DNA from: Mameliella sp. MMSF_3455
GTDB lineage: Bacteria; Pseudomonadota; Alphaproteobacteria; Rhodobacterales; Rhodobacteraceae
Direction of reading: 5' to 3'
Assembly: GCF_030733205.1 (NCBI RefSeq)
Contig: NZ_JASHJL010000002.1
Coordinates: 183,009-247,008 of the forward strand
DNA: 64,000 nt
This document shows, one piece after another, positions 1-7,287 of this stretch. Each line of letters opens with the position of its first letter. Position 1 is the first letter of the stretch. A model generated the notes under the pieces. It was not told the origin of the DNA. It ran no database searches and saw nothing but the letters and a program-made list of their open reading frames with translations. The position numbers were made by a program, and so were the translations under genes.

Positions 1-1
1 T

Positions 2-118
2 GCCCCGCAATGCGGTTTTGCCTCCACCGAACATGGCAACGCGATCACGCCTGACGACCAACGGCGCAAGCTGGAACTGGTGGTACGCTGCGCAGAGGAG
101 ATCTGGGGCGAGGTCTGA
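2..118 (+). CDS. MetE-like (cobalamin-independent methionine synthase family) protein, 3' end only
   Basis: Only the last 38 codons lie in the window, in frame from base 2 to the TGA at 116-118. The segment opens with APQCGFAST and closes with a KLELVV...EEIWGEV tail. This resembles the C-terminus of short MetE-like proteins, in which the cysteine of the PQCGF motif is a zinc ligand and a helix ending in VWG closes the barrel. Family knowledge suggests methyl transfer to a thiol or thiol-dependent chemistry, but the substrate cannot be told from this fragment. The stop is followed at once by a hairpin and a repeat element. The call rests on a short C-terminal motif and is moderate. Confidence 0.5.
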   Translation, partial: APQCGFASTEHGNAITPDDQRRKLELVVRCAEEIWGEV

Positions 119-124
119 CCACGC

Positions 125-137
125 GCCGCAAAGCGGC
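125..137 (+). terminator. Hairpin after the MetE-like gene
   Basis: GCCGC, loop AAA, GCGGC begins 6 bases after the stop codon and is followed by CCCCGTTTCTTCT, a weak pyrimidine tail. It is placed as a Rho-independent-like terminator for the partial upstream gene, although the T-run is poor. Confidence 0.45.
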
Positions 138-138
138 C

Positions 139-192
139 CCCGTTTCTTCTCTCCCAAAATACTCCGGGGAGCGCGAGGGGCTGGCCCCTCGC
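139..192 (+). repeat. Interspersed intergenic repeat, copy 1
   Basis: The element has a TTTCTTCTCTCCCAAAATAC core (143-162), then CTCCGGGG, then an inverted repeat GCGAGGGGC (173-181) / GCCCCTCGC (184-192). A related copy, read on the minus strand, lies between soeA and soeB at 7215-7286, and the core recurs inside the PKS gene at 46486-46510. Both intergenic copies sit directly after a stop codon. The rest of the gap up to the creatinase start holds no gene I can support. Its last feature is the AGGAGG ribosome-binding site at 412-417. Confidence 0.6.
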
Positions 193-422
193 ACCCTCCC
201 GCGCTTGAATCACGTGCAAACGTCTGGCGTGCGTTTCTGAAGCAACCAACCGGCCGAGGGCTTTCCTGAAAATTGGGGCTTGCCAGTGCCGCCGCAACGC
301 AGCATCCTGCACCTGGGCAGGCGATGGCGTCGCCACTTTCAGCCCCTCACCCGTCCTGAACGCCGGGACCTTGCTTTGCCAGCGCGGTAGAGGAAGGCTC
401 CGCCGCGTCTCAGGAGGGTTTC

Positions 423-1625
423 ATGGAACGTCCCCAACATTATCGTTTTCACCAGGGCCAGAAGTGCCTGCCGTTCGCACCCGAGGAATACGAGGCCCGG
501 CTTGCCGGTCTGCGTGGGGCGCTGGCGGAGGCCGGGCTTGATGCCGCCATCTTCACCTCGATGCACAACATCGCCTACTACTCGGGCTTTCTCTACTGCA
601 GCTTCGGCCGTCCCTACGGCCTTGTCGTGACCCCGACCGAAAGCGTGACGATCAGCGCAGGGATCGACGCCGCCCAGCCCTGGCGACGCTGCCACGGCGA
701 CAACATCACCTACACCGACTGGGAGCGGAACAACTACTGGCGTGCCATCGCCTCTGTCACCGGCACCGGCAAACGGCTGGGTTATGAGGGCGATCACATG
801 ACCCTGGCGCAAAAGGCGCTGATGGACGGCTTTCTGGCCCCGACCCGTACCAGCGACATCGCCCCCGCCACGATGCGCCAGCGGATGCACAAGTCACCTG
901 CCGAAATCGCGCTGATCCGCCACGGCGCCCAGGTGGCCGATGTCGGCGGCTACGCCATCCGGGACGCGATCAAGCCGGGCACAAGAGAGATCGACGTGGC
1001 AATGGCCGGTCGCGACGCGATGGAACTGGAAATCGCCAAGAGGTTCCCCGAGGCCGAGTACCGCGATACCTGGGTCTGGTTCCAGTCCGGGATAAACACC
1101 GATGGCGCGCACAACCCGGTCACCGGGCGGGTGCTGGAACGCGGCGATATCCTTTCGCTCAACACCTTCCCGATGATCTCGGGCTATTACACGGCGCTGG
1201 AACGCACGCTTTTCGTTGGTGAGGTCGACGCCGCCAGCCTGAAGGTCTGGGAGGCCAATGTCGGCGCGCATGAATACGGCATGGGCCTGCTCGAACCGGG
1301 CGTGTCCTGTGCCGAGGTGACTCACAAGATCAACGCCTTCTTTGCAGAACGCGACCTCTTGCAGTACCGGACGTTCGGTTACGGCCACTCCTTCGGCGTG
1401 CTCTCGCACTACTACGGGCGCGAGGCCGGCCTGGAACTGCGCGAGGACATCGACACGGTGCTGGAACCGGGCATGGTGATCTCGATGGAGCCGATGCTGA
1501 CGATCCCCGAAGGCCAGCCCGGCGCCGGCGGATATCGCGAACACGATATCCTTGTCATCACCGAGGACGGCGCCGAGAACATCACCGGCTATCCCTACGG
1601 CCCGGAATTCAACGTGGTGGGCTGA
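423..1625 (+). CDS. Creatinase (creatine amidinohydrolase), M24 'pita-bread' fold
   Basis: This 400-residue protein would hydrolyse creatine to sarcosine and urea in the cytoplasm. It matches the Pseudomonas creatinase (about 403 residues) along its whole length as I remember it: FLYCSFGRPY near residue 60, QPWRR near 87, the catalytic histidine in GINTDGAHNPVT (His230), TALERTLF near 253, and the LEPGM...SMEPM and GGYREHDI segments near the C-terminus. As in true creatinases, the metal ligands of M24 aminopeptidases are not preserved in the usual pattern, which argues against a peptidase role. The ATG at 423 follows AGGAGG with a 5-base spacing. No sarcosine oxidase or urease gene is in the window, so downstream steps must be encoded elsewhere. 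Confidence 0.9.
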   Translation: MERPQHYRFHQGQKCLPFAPEEYEARLAGLRGALAEAGLDAAIFTSMHNIAYYSGFLYCSFGRPYGLVVTPTESVTISAGIDAAQPWRRCHGDNITYTDWERNNYWRAIASVTGTGKRLGYEGDHMTLAQKALMDGFLAPTRTSDIAPATMRQRMHKSPAEIALIRHGAQVADVGGYAIRDAIKPGTREIDVAMAGRDAMELEIAKRFPEAEYRDTWVWFQSGINTDGAHNPVTGRVLERGDILSLNTFPMISGYYTALERTLFVGEVDAASLKVWEANVGAHEYGMGLLEPGVSCAEVTHKINAFFAERDLLQYRTFGYGHSFGVLSHYYGREAGLELREDIDTVLEPGMVISMEPMLTIPEGQPGAGGYREHDILVITEDGAENITGYPYGPEFNVVG

Positions 1626-1634
1626 AACGCCGGC

Positions 1635-1661
1635 AGGATGGGTTGATTCAACCCATCCTTT
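1635..1661 (+). terminator. Bidirectional terminator between creatinase and a convergent gene
   Basis: AGGATGGGTTGA (1635-1646) and TCAACCCATCCT (1648-1659) are perfect inverted repeats, followed by TTTCCTCT. A realistic form is a 9-bp stem with a 7-base loop. It begins 10 bases after the creatinase stop and lies 14 bases before the end of the convergent minus-strand gene, so it can serve both. Confidence 0.8.
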
Positions 1662-1674
1662 CCTCTGGCACCGG

Positions 1675-2226
1675 TCAGAGCCCGAACCGGGACATCTCGG
1701 CGAAATCCATCATGTCCAGCAGGGGGCGGGTCTTTTCCGGGTCGCCATCGGTCTGGACCAGGATGCGATTGGCGATCAGCGCCATCATCTGCCGATCCTG
1801 AATGGCAAATTTCTGACGCTGGATGCGCTCTGTCTTCATGCCCATCATCGCGGCATTGGCGATCATGCCCGACATGCTCATGACCATCGGGTTGTCGGCC
1901 ATCAGCGTGATCTTGATCCGCTCGCCATCGGGATCGGTATAGGTCGCCTCGGCGCCCACGCCGCCACCCATCATGGCCAGCCCCTTGTTCATCTCGGTGT
2001 TGATCTCGCGCGTCCAGCCATCGGGCGCCTCTGGCAGAAAGCCGCCAAGGCTGGCGGTCTTCATTTCCAGCAGCTTGGCCCGCGCCATGTCCAGTTCGTC
2101 GAGGGCGTATTGAATATCGCCGTCCTCGTAGGCTTTCAGCGCCGATTCCATCAGGTCAGAGACATCGTCGGCCTGCGCGGGCAGGGCAAAGGCGGTCAGC
2201 ATCAATACGGCAAAGGTCCGGGTCAC
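1675..2226 (-). CDS. Secreted protein of unknown function (183 aa)
   Basis: The protein starts with a clear Sec signal peptide (MTRTFAVLMLTAFALPAQA, cleavage expected after AQA), so it is predicted periplasmic. The mature part has a helical, TPR-like stretch with the phrase ALKAYEDGDIQYALDEL near residues 29-45. A second part rich in methionine (MNKGLAMMGGG, MVMSMSGMIANAAMMGM) follows and ends near LDMMDFAEMSRFGL. I do not recognise a named family. The GTG start at 2226 was chosen because AGGGAG lies 8 bases upstream and the signal peptide begins there; an in-frame extension further upstream is low-complexity and unlikely to be translated. It converges with the creatinase gene. Confidence 0.75.
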   Translation of the reverse strand: MTRTFAVLMLTAFALPAQADDVSDLMESALKAYEDGDIQYALDELDMARAKLLEMKTASLGGFLPEAPDGWTREINTEMNKGLAMMGGGVGAEATYTDPDGERIKITLMADNPMVMSMSGMIANAAMMGMKTERIQRQKFAIQDRQMMALIANRILVQTDGDPEKTRPLLDMMDFAEMSRFGL

Positions 2227-2340
2227 GGTAATTCTCCCTGTCAATTCCTGGCCACACCCTGACGCCGGGCGCCGGAGCAGGCAAGGTCGGGAATATCCTG
2301 CCCGTTGAATACGCGGCGCTCCGCCCCCATCCTTGTCCAC

Positions 2341-2673
2341 ATGATCCTGCAGCTTCTCCTGCCCGTGCTGGGCCTCATGCTTGTCGCCGCGCTTGTCACA
2401 CGTGCGGTCGAGGCTGTCCTGCCCGAAAGCCTGGGCGCCCTGGCCGCGACAACCGTGATCTCGGGGTTGCTGGTCTGGCTGCTGACCTCGGCCGGATTCG
2501 CGCTTCTCTACACGATCGAGGACGCGCGGGTATGGGACCTGCTGGGACAGGCCCCCAGCGCCTCTCTGGGGTATTTCCTGCGGTTGGGCGCCAGCGCGGT
2601 GCTGATATGGGGACCTGTCCTGCTGCTGGTCGTCAGCACCGCCCCCCGCCGCTGGAAGACGGCGGTCTGGTGA
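2341..2673 (+). CDS. Small membrane protein, three predicted TM segments
   Basis: This 110-residue protein is dominated by hydrophobic segments near residues 2-20 (ILQLLLPVLGLMLVAALV), 34-55 and 78-98, with a basic C-terminus (APRRWKTAVW). That predicts an inner-membrane protein. No enzyme motif is visible and I do not recognise a family. The ATG at 2341 begins right at the first TM helix and has no good Shine-Dalgarno site; an in-frame TTG at 2305 would add 12 residues and is the main alternative. It is divergent from the preceding secreted protein and followed on the same strand by two more small membrane-protein genes. Confidence 0.5.
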   Translation: MILQLLLPVLGLMLVAALVTRAVEAVLPESLGALAATTVISGLLVWLLTSAGFALLYTIEDARVWDLLGQAPSASLGYFLRLGASAVLIWGPVLLLVVSTAPRRWKTAVW

Positions 2674-2769
2674 CACCCGCGGCCTTTTCCCATTGTGACA
2701 CCGCGTTTCACCGCATTCCCCGTTGATTTTTCACGCCACCCGTATCACCTCATTTTCAGGAGGGTGGGT

Positions 2770-3039
2770 ATGTTCGCACTGGCGCGGTTCCTGATCATGG
2801 CGGCAGTCGTGCTCACGGTGGTCTACGGGTCGCTGTGGTTCTACCTGCGCGCCCGACGCCGCGAGATGCTGGAAACCGATTGGGCCGCCGACCCGGCCGA
2901 GACCCGCTCTCAAGAGGACTATGTGCAAAAGGCGCTGGAGGAATTCGACCGCAGGCGCCATCGGACCCTTGTGCTTCTGGTCTATGCCGTGCCTCTTTGC
3001 CTCGTGACCCTGATCGTGTATCTGACGAATTTCCACTGA
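2770..3039 (+). CDS. Small protein with two TM helices
   Basis: An 89-residue protein with one hydrophobic helix at residues 6-27 (RFLIMAAVVLTVVYGSLWFY) and a second at about 68-86 (LVLLVYAVPLCLVTLIVYL). The charged middle section contains DPAETRSQEDYVQKALEEF. The topology suggests a helical hairpin in the inner membrane with a soluble loop. The start is supported by an AGGAGG site ending 5 bases before the ATG. The next gene begins 14 bases after its stop, so the two are probably co-transcribed. Function unknown. Confidence 0.65.
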   Translation: MFALARFLIMAAVVLTVVYGSLWFYLRARRREMLETDWAADPAETRSQEDYVQKALEEFDRRRHRTLVLLVYAVPLCLVTLIVYLTNFH

Positions 3040-3053
3040 AAGGCGCCGCGCGC

Positions 3054-3668
3054 ATGAAATATGTGAAATGGACCCTGATCATTCTGTTCTGGCTGCTGGT
3101 GGCGGGTTTCCTTCACTACACGCTGCCCCAGCATGACGTGGCGCGGATCACCGACACCTACGAAAAACGCGAGAACCCCAGCGACAACCCCTGGTTCTGG
3201 TCGCAGGCCAACACGGGCAGCGCGCCCGGCGGACCGCGCGACGTGTTCTTCATCCAGACGCGGCGCGCCAACAACGACATCATGGTCTACCGCAACGAGG
3301 ATACCGGCTGGGGCTGGCCGCCCTATTTCAAGTTCGACACCTCGAACTTGCAGGCGGAAGCCGCGGACCTGCGCTCGACCGCCGAGAACCCCACCTGGGT
3401 GGTGATCCGCCACTATGGCTGGCGCAACGAGTTCATCTCGATCTTTCCCAATGCCGTCTCGATCCGCGAGGTCGAAGGTCCCGACGTCACCATCATTCCC
3501 TGGCTGAACATCATCATCCTGGTGACGCTGGCCGCGCTCTACTGGGCGATTCGCGTGCGTTGGCTGCGGTTCTGGGAAAACCGGGTGGACCCGGTTCTGG
3601 GCGCCGCAGGGGACAAGCTGGACGAGGGCGGCGATCGCGTGCGCGGTCTCTTCGGTCGGTCGAAGTAA
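3054..3668 (+). CDS. DUF1523 family membrane protein
   Basis: This 204-residue protein looks like the DUF1523 family common in Rhodobacterales. It has an N-terminal TM helix (residues 5-22), then a soluble domain with ITDTYEKRENPSDNPWFW near residue 30, VFFIQTRRANNDIMVYRNED near 62, WGWPPYFKFDTSNLQA near 86 and WVVIRHYGWRNEFISIFPNA near 114, then a second TM helix (about 147-164) and a basic tail ending in GLFGRSK. Both ends are membrane-anchored with the conserved domain probably periplasmic. The biochemical role of the family is not known to me. It is probably co-transcribed with the preceding two-helix protein. The ATG at 3054 was chosen over upstream in-frame ATGs because it begins directly at the hydrophobic helix. 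Confidence 0.8.
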   Translation: MKYVKWTLIILFWLLVAGFLHYTLPQHDVARITDTYEKRENPSDNPWFWSQANTGSAPGGPRDVFFIQTRRANNDIMVYRNEDTGWGWPPYFKFDTSNLQAEAADLRSTAENPTWVVIRHYGWRNEFISIFPNAVSIREVEGPDVTIIPWLNIIILVTLAALYWAIRVRWLRFWENRVDPVLGAAGDKLDEGGDRVRGLFGRSK

Positions 3669-3690
3669 GGACCGAAGTGCCCTGCCCCGG

Positions 3691-3711
3691 CGGGCTGCCC
3701 TTCACAGCCCG
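3691..3711 (+). terminator. Hairpin between convergent genes
   Basis: CGGGCTG (3691-3697), 7-base loop, CAGCCCG (3705-3711), then TTGTCGCTC. It lies 22 bases after the DUF1523 stop and overlaps the stop codon of the convergent PDZ gene. It lacks a strong T-run, so termination is inferred from position. Confidence 0.4.
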
Positions 3712-5219
3712 TTGTCGCTCAAAAAGCTCTCGTAACGCCTGACCAGTTCCGGATCCACCGGGTTGCCGCCGCGATTGCAGGCGCCGTTCTGCGTCCGGCT
3801 CCAGACCTCCTTCAAGGTCTCCTGCGGGATGCCGTCGAAGGAAAAGGCCCGGTGCCGTGCATATATCGCCGGGTCACCGTAATCGGCAGCTCCATATTCC
3901 ATGCAAATGCACAAGGCGACGGCACCACGATCGGGCACATTTCTTCCCTCGATTCGGGCCGATTGCATGTAGGCCGGATAGCACTGAGCCATGAACTGCC
4001 GCCAATCCGGCTGAAACCCCGTCGGCGCTGCGTCCGCCAGCTCATCCGGACCTGACACTCCAGCCAGCCTTGCGATAGCGCTCTGCAGCCTGCGAACGTT
4101 CGGACCATCACACCCTTCGAGCTGCACGAGGCGCGCGGCGGCGGCCTCGATCTTGCCGATGGATTCCGGCGACGACCAAGAGGCGCTCATGGAGCGAACG
4201 AAGCGCTCCAAACGGCGCTCCACGAACAGAGGGTCGACCCTCGAAGCTGAAAACGAGGTCCTGCTCTGACCCAAGAGATTGCGCTCCTCCATCTCGATTG
4301 TTGTGCGGATGTCGATGCGCACGATGGGCTCGGACAGGCATTTGCGGGCATTTATATTGTAGCTCCATCCTTCCAGCACGCGCAGCGCCGCAACGCGCCG
4401 TTCCTGCTCCGTCGCCATTTCCGGCTTGTCCCGCAGCAGGGACATCAAACCTTTTTCGTCGGTCAGCGCGGCCATTGGCGCGGGCAGGACCGTGTCGCCG
4501 GGCTGTGCCGTCCCGGCGATCCGGATGATCCCGTCCACGACCGTGAGCGGACCTTCGCGAGGCACAAGCCCACCCTCGGTATCCCAGCGGTCGTCAGGAC
4601 TGGTTCGCCAGGAAAGCTGGAGCGGTTCGCCCGCCAGAACCTTTTGTTCGAGAAGCCCAACGAGAGCACGGGAGTCCCCGACCCGAGACATCTCATAGCC
4701 CGCGCGCAGGCCGGCCGAATGAGCCGGGCTCAAAGGGTCCACGGCCTCGATGGTCCGCGAGTTCAGCTTTGGCGCATAAAGGATGCCGGTCTTTGCATAG
4801 ACCACCTGGCGGGCCCGTTCATTAGCCACCTCGAAGGTGTTCCCGCCGAGCGCAACCATGAACTCTTCGCCGCCCCGCAACTCGGGCGGGATCGGACGGC
4901 CGCCGGGCTGAATGAATTGGACACCACCCTGCAGGGCCGCCTCTACGCAGGCCATGTCAGAGCACCTGATATCTTGCCCGTCCAATGGCCGGATTCTGAA
5001 GCCGGAAAAAGTCAAACCCGTGTCAAACCGCTGCGGAATACGCGGGGCAAGAATATTGAAACCGCCAAGCACGAACCCATCAGCGCCGTGCACGAGTTCG
5101 AACCCCATGACCTCGCGTACGATGTCGGAAGCCCCTTCCAGCGGAACGGATTCATCAAAGGGCTGCAGGCTCATGTCCTGTGCCATCGTACACGTGGCGC
5201 CAAAGACTCCAAGGATCAT
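3702..5219 (-). CDS. Exported PDZ-domain protein of unknown function
   Basis: About 505 residues from the ATG at 5219. A hydrophobic N-terminus ending in TMAQ suggests export. A PDZ-like module is visible around residues 145-200 (NSRTIEAVDPLSPAHSAGLRAGYEMSRVGD, described here by its key phrase SPAHSAGLRAGYE). The C-terminal third carries spaced cysteines (CDGPN, CYPAYMQ, CICMEYG and CNRGGN) that could form disulfides in the periplasm. No protease triad is evident, so this is more likely a scaffold or regulator than a HtrA-type protease. The start is uncertain: a basic stretch, RTQRRKG, just upstream in frame would make a better signal-peptide n-region if translation began at the TTG at 5279 or the GTG at 5309. 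Confidence 0.6.
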   Translation of the reverse strand: MILGVFGATCTMAQDMSLQPFDESVPLEGASDIVREVMGFELVHGADGFVLGGFNILAPRIPQRFDTGLTFSGFRIRPLDGQDIRCSDMACVEAALQGGVQFIQPGGRPIPPELRGGEEFMVALGGNTFEVANERARQVVYAKTGILYAPKLNSRTIEAVDPLSPAHSAGLRAGYEMSRVGDSRALVGLLEQKVLAGEPLQLSWRTSPDDRWDTEGGLVPREGPLTVVDGIIRIAGTAQPGDTVLPAPMAALTDEKGLMSLLRDKPEMATEQERRVAALRVLEGWSYNINARKCLSEPIVRIDIRTTIEMEERNLLGQSRTSFSASRVDPLFVERRLERFVRSMSASWSSPESIGKIEAAAARLVQLEGCDGPNVRRLQSAIARLAGVSGPDELADAAPTGFQPDWRQFMAQCYPAYMQSARIEGRNVPDRGAVALCICMEYGAADYGDPAIYARHRAFSFDGIPQETLKEVWSRTQNGACNRGGNPVDPELVRRYESFLSDNGL

Positions 5220-5549
5220 GGACAAGACCCGAGGCGCCCAGATGGCGTCAGATCCTTTGCGACGCTGCGTGCGTGTCAATGAATGGACGTATTCAAGCAA
5301 TGAATTCACTCCCGATGCGTTTCTTGAAAAAGCGTCTGTAAAATGATGTCCCGGGCCGGGCAGTGCTGCGCCACACCGTGAGACTGAAGAAAGTGTATTC
5401 AAAACGTGATTCTGATCAATGGGACAGGGAAGGTTCCGGGCCTCTTGCCCCCGGGTGCCGACGCGACGCACCGATTGCCGCCAACGGCGCTCCGAGAACA
5501 GCCAGCCTATCGCATCGTTCCCCGGATCGCTCTCGCATCCGGCCCCGGT
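5220..5549. other. Intergenic region between soeC and the PDZ gene
   Basis: This is 330 bases with no gene I can support. It is more AT-rich than its surroundings between about 5276 and 5420. A TTGACA-like hexamer on the minus strand (5279-5274) could be a -35 box for the PDZ gene, but no convincing -10 box stands at the right distance. No strong hairpin follows the soeC stop. Confidence 0.5.
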
Positions 5550-6422
5550 TCAGCGTTTGCCGTAGTAGAGACCGACCACATGCTCGGCCTCGGCAAAGAA
5601 TAGCCAGCGGGCGGTCAGCACGCCTGCCACATGGGCAAGCACCGCCAGGACCGCCAGCCAATGCCCGAAAGGCAACAACAGCAGGAATGCGGGCAGGACC
5701 ACCATCAGTCCCAACGCGATCAGCCGCAATTTGTGCGCGTGTTTGCGCCCGACCACAAAGACCATCTCGCGCAGCAGGTAATTGCTGCCCGTGTGCGGCG
5801 GTTCAAAGGCACGGACCCTGCCGATCTGGCCGAGACCGGTGGCGCTTTCGATCGTGGTGCCGGAGGCGGCCAGCCGTCGGTCCCCCGCCAGCCACCACCC
5901 CCCCTGTGCCAGCGCGGCCAACCCGATCAGGACAAGCCCCGTGGTCACGCGGCCCGAAAGCAGGGCCCCACCGCCCAGCGCGTAGAGTTGGAACAGCACC
6001 GGCGTCGACCAATGGTGCCAGCGCGGAACGGTTTTCAGCTGGGTGTAGATCATCGAGGTGGTGAAAACGGTGGCGAGGCACAGGATCGCCCCCAACCAGC
6101 CAAGCACATGAACCTGCAGACCGAAGAACACCAGCAGAGCCGCGTAGATCCCCATGACGACCAGCGCCGCACAGGCCGTCCATGCCTCGCGCGAGAGCCA
6201 GCTAGACCGCCATTGCGTAAAGGCCTTGAGCGCCCGTTCGGGACGGCCAAGGTGCAGCGTGGAGGCCATGAGACCGCCGATGGCCAGAACGTAGCCGATC
6301 AGGAAAAAGGCGAAGGCAATCCAGCCGGTCGGCGCATCCGGATCGACGCCAAGCCAGAACAGCAGGCCAAGACCGAGGCCGGAGAAGGTGGTAAAGGCGA
6401 TGATCGAAGGCGCCGGGTGCAT
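5550..6422 (-). CDS. soeC: Sulfite dehydrogenase membrane anchor SoeC (DmsC/NrfD-like)
   Basis: A 290-residue polytopic membrane protein with about eight hydrophobic helices, of the DmsC anchor type. It would bind quinone and hold the cytoplasmic SoeAB enzyme at the inner membrane. Visible features are the PSIIAFTTFSGLGLGLLFW start, the LHLGRPERALKAF segment near residue 58 and SREAWT near 78, which are typical of DmsC-like anchors. It is the last gene of soeABC: its ATG follows the soeB TGA with no intervening base, so the two are translationally coupled. Sequence alone cannot exclude a DMSO-reductase-type anchor; the neighbouring xsc, pta and ackA favour sulfite oxidation. Confidence 0.8.
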   Translation of the reverse strand: MHPAPSIIAFTTFSGLGLGLLFWLGVDPDAPTGWIAFAFFLIGYVLAIGGLMASTLHLGRPERALKAFTQWRSSWLSREAWTACAALVVMGIYAALLVFFGLQVHVLGWLGAILCLATVFTTSMIYTQLKTVPRWHHWSTPVLFQLYALGGGALLSGRVTTGLVLIGLAALAQGGWWLAGDRRLAASGTTIESATGLGQIGRVRAFEPPHTGSNYLLREMVFVVGRKHAHKLRLIALGLMVVLPAFLLLLPFGHWLAVLAVLAHVAGVLTARWLFFAEAEHVVGLYYGKR

Positions 6423-7172
6423 TCAGAGTTTCTCCAGCGTCTTGTCGATCCAGGCAAGAAAACCGCGCGGCTCTTCGGCCACCGGCTCTAGGAACGGGGC
6501 CAGGACGTCGACCTCTCCCTGCCAGCTGTCGCGCGGACGCGGCGGCAGGTACTTGTTGACGGGCTTCGTGCCCTGTTCCGGCATCAGGTCCATGCCACCT
6601 CGGTCCGCCACCAGGCGGGAAACGTCGCTGTCGGGGTCAGAAAGATCGCCGAAATGCCGCGCGCCTGCCGGACAGGTGCGCACGCAGGCAGGGGTCCGGT
6701 CCTCCTCGGGGAGGGTCTCGTTGTAGATGCGATCGACACAAAGCGTGCATTTCTTCATGACACCTTCGGCGAGGTCCAGTTCGCGCGCGCCATAGGGGCA
6801 GGCCCAGGCGCAGAGGCCGCAACCGATACAGTCGGTTTCGTTGACCAGCACGATGCCGTCCTCGGTGCGCTTGTAGCTGGCCCCGGTGGGGCAGACGGTG
6901 ACGCAGGGCGCGTCCTGACAGTGCAGGCAGGACTTGGGGAAATGCACCAGCTGTGCCGGGGCGTCGTCGGGCTGAACCTCGTAGCTGTGCACGCGGTTGA
7001 GGAAAGTGCCCGAGGGATCGGCGCCGTAGGGATCCTGGTCCGAGAGCGGCGCACCGTAATTCTCGGTGTTCCAGCCCTTGCAGGAGATCACGCAGGCATG
7101 ACAGCCGACGCAGGTGTCGAGATCGATGACAAGCCCGAGGCTGCGGGTCGTCTGTTCCGGCAAGGTCGTCAT
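6423..7172 (-). CDS. soeB: Sulfite dehydrogenase iron-sulfur subunit SoeB
   Basis: A 249-residue ferredoxin-like electron-transfer subunit with four cysteine groups for [4Fe-4S] clusters: CVGCHACVISC near residue 20, CLHCQDAPCVTVC near 83, CIGCGLCAWAC near 115 and KCTLC with a later CVRTC near 140-165. It would carry electrons from the molybdenum centre of SoeA to quinone at SoeC. The C-terminus (RPRDSWQGEVDVLAP) is family-typical linker sequence facing the anchor. It has no signal peptide, so it is cytoplasmic. It follows soeA after a 115-base gap that holds a repeat element, and it abuts soeC. Confidence 0.85.
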   Translation of the reverse strand: MTTLPEQTTRSLGLVIDLDTCVGCHACVISCKGWNTENYGAPLSDQDPYGADPSGTFLNRVHSYEVQPDDAPAQLVHFPKSCLHCQDAPCVTVCPTGASYKRTEDGIVLVNETDCIGCGLCAWACPYGARELDLAEGVMKKCTLCVDRIYNETLPEEDRTPACVRTCPAGARHFGDLSDPDSDVSRLVADRGGMDLMPEQGTKPVNKYLPPRPRDSWQGEVDVLAPFLEPVAEEPRGFLAWIDKTLEKL

Positions 7173-7214
7173 GTGCGGCCCCCGTGATCCAGCGGCGCCG
7201 CTGACGCGGCACAG

Positions 7215-7286
7215 GTTTCTTCAAGGGGCGCTGCCCCCGTCTCCCTTTGGTCGACTCCCCCGGAGGTATTTTTGGCCCAAAGAAAC
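7215..7286 (-). repeat. Interspersed intergenic repeat, copy 2, inside the soe operon
   Basis: Read on the minus strand this starts 2 bases after the soeA stop with GTTTCTTTGGGCCAAAAATA, then CCTCCGGGGGAGTC, and ends with a GGGGC-AGC-GCCCC hairpin and TTGAAGAAAC. The core matches copy 1 at 139-192. The outer ends GTTTCTT/AAGAAAC are themselves complementary. Its place between soeA and soeB suggests an RNA structure in the polycistronic message rather than a full terminator. Confidence 0.6.
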
Positions 7287-7287
7287 A

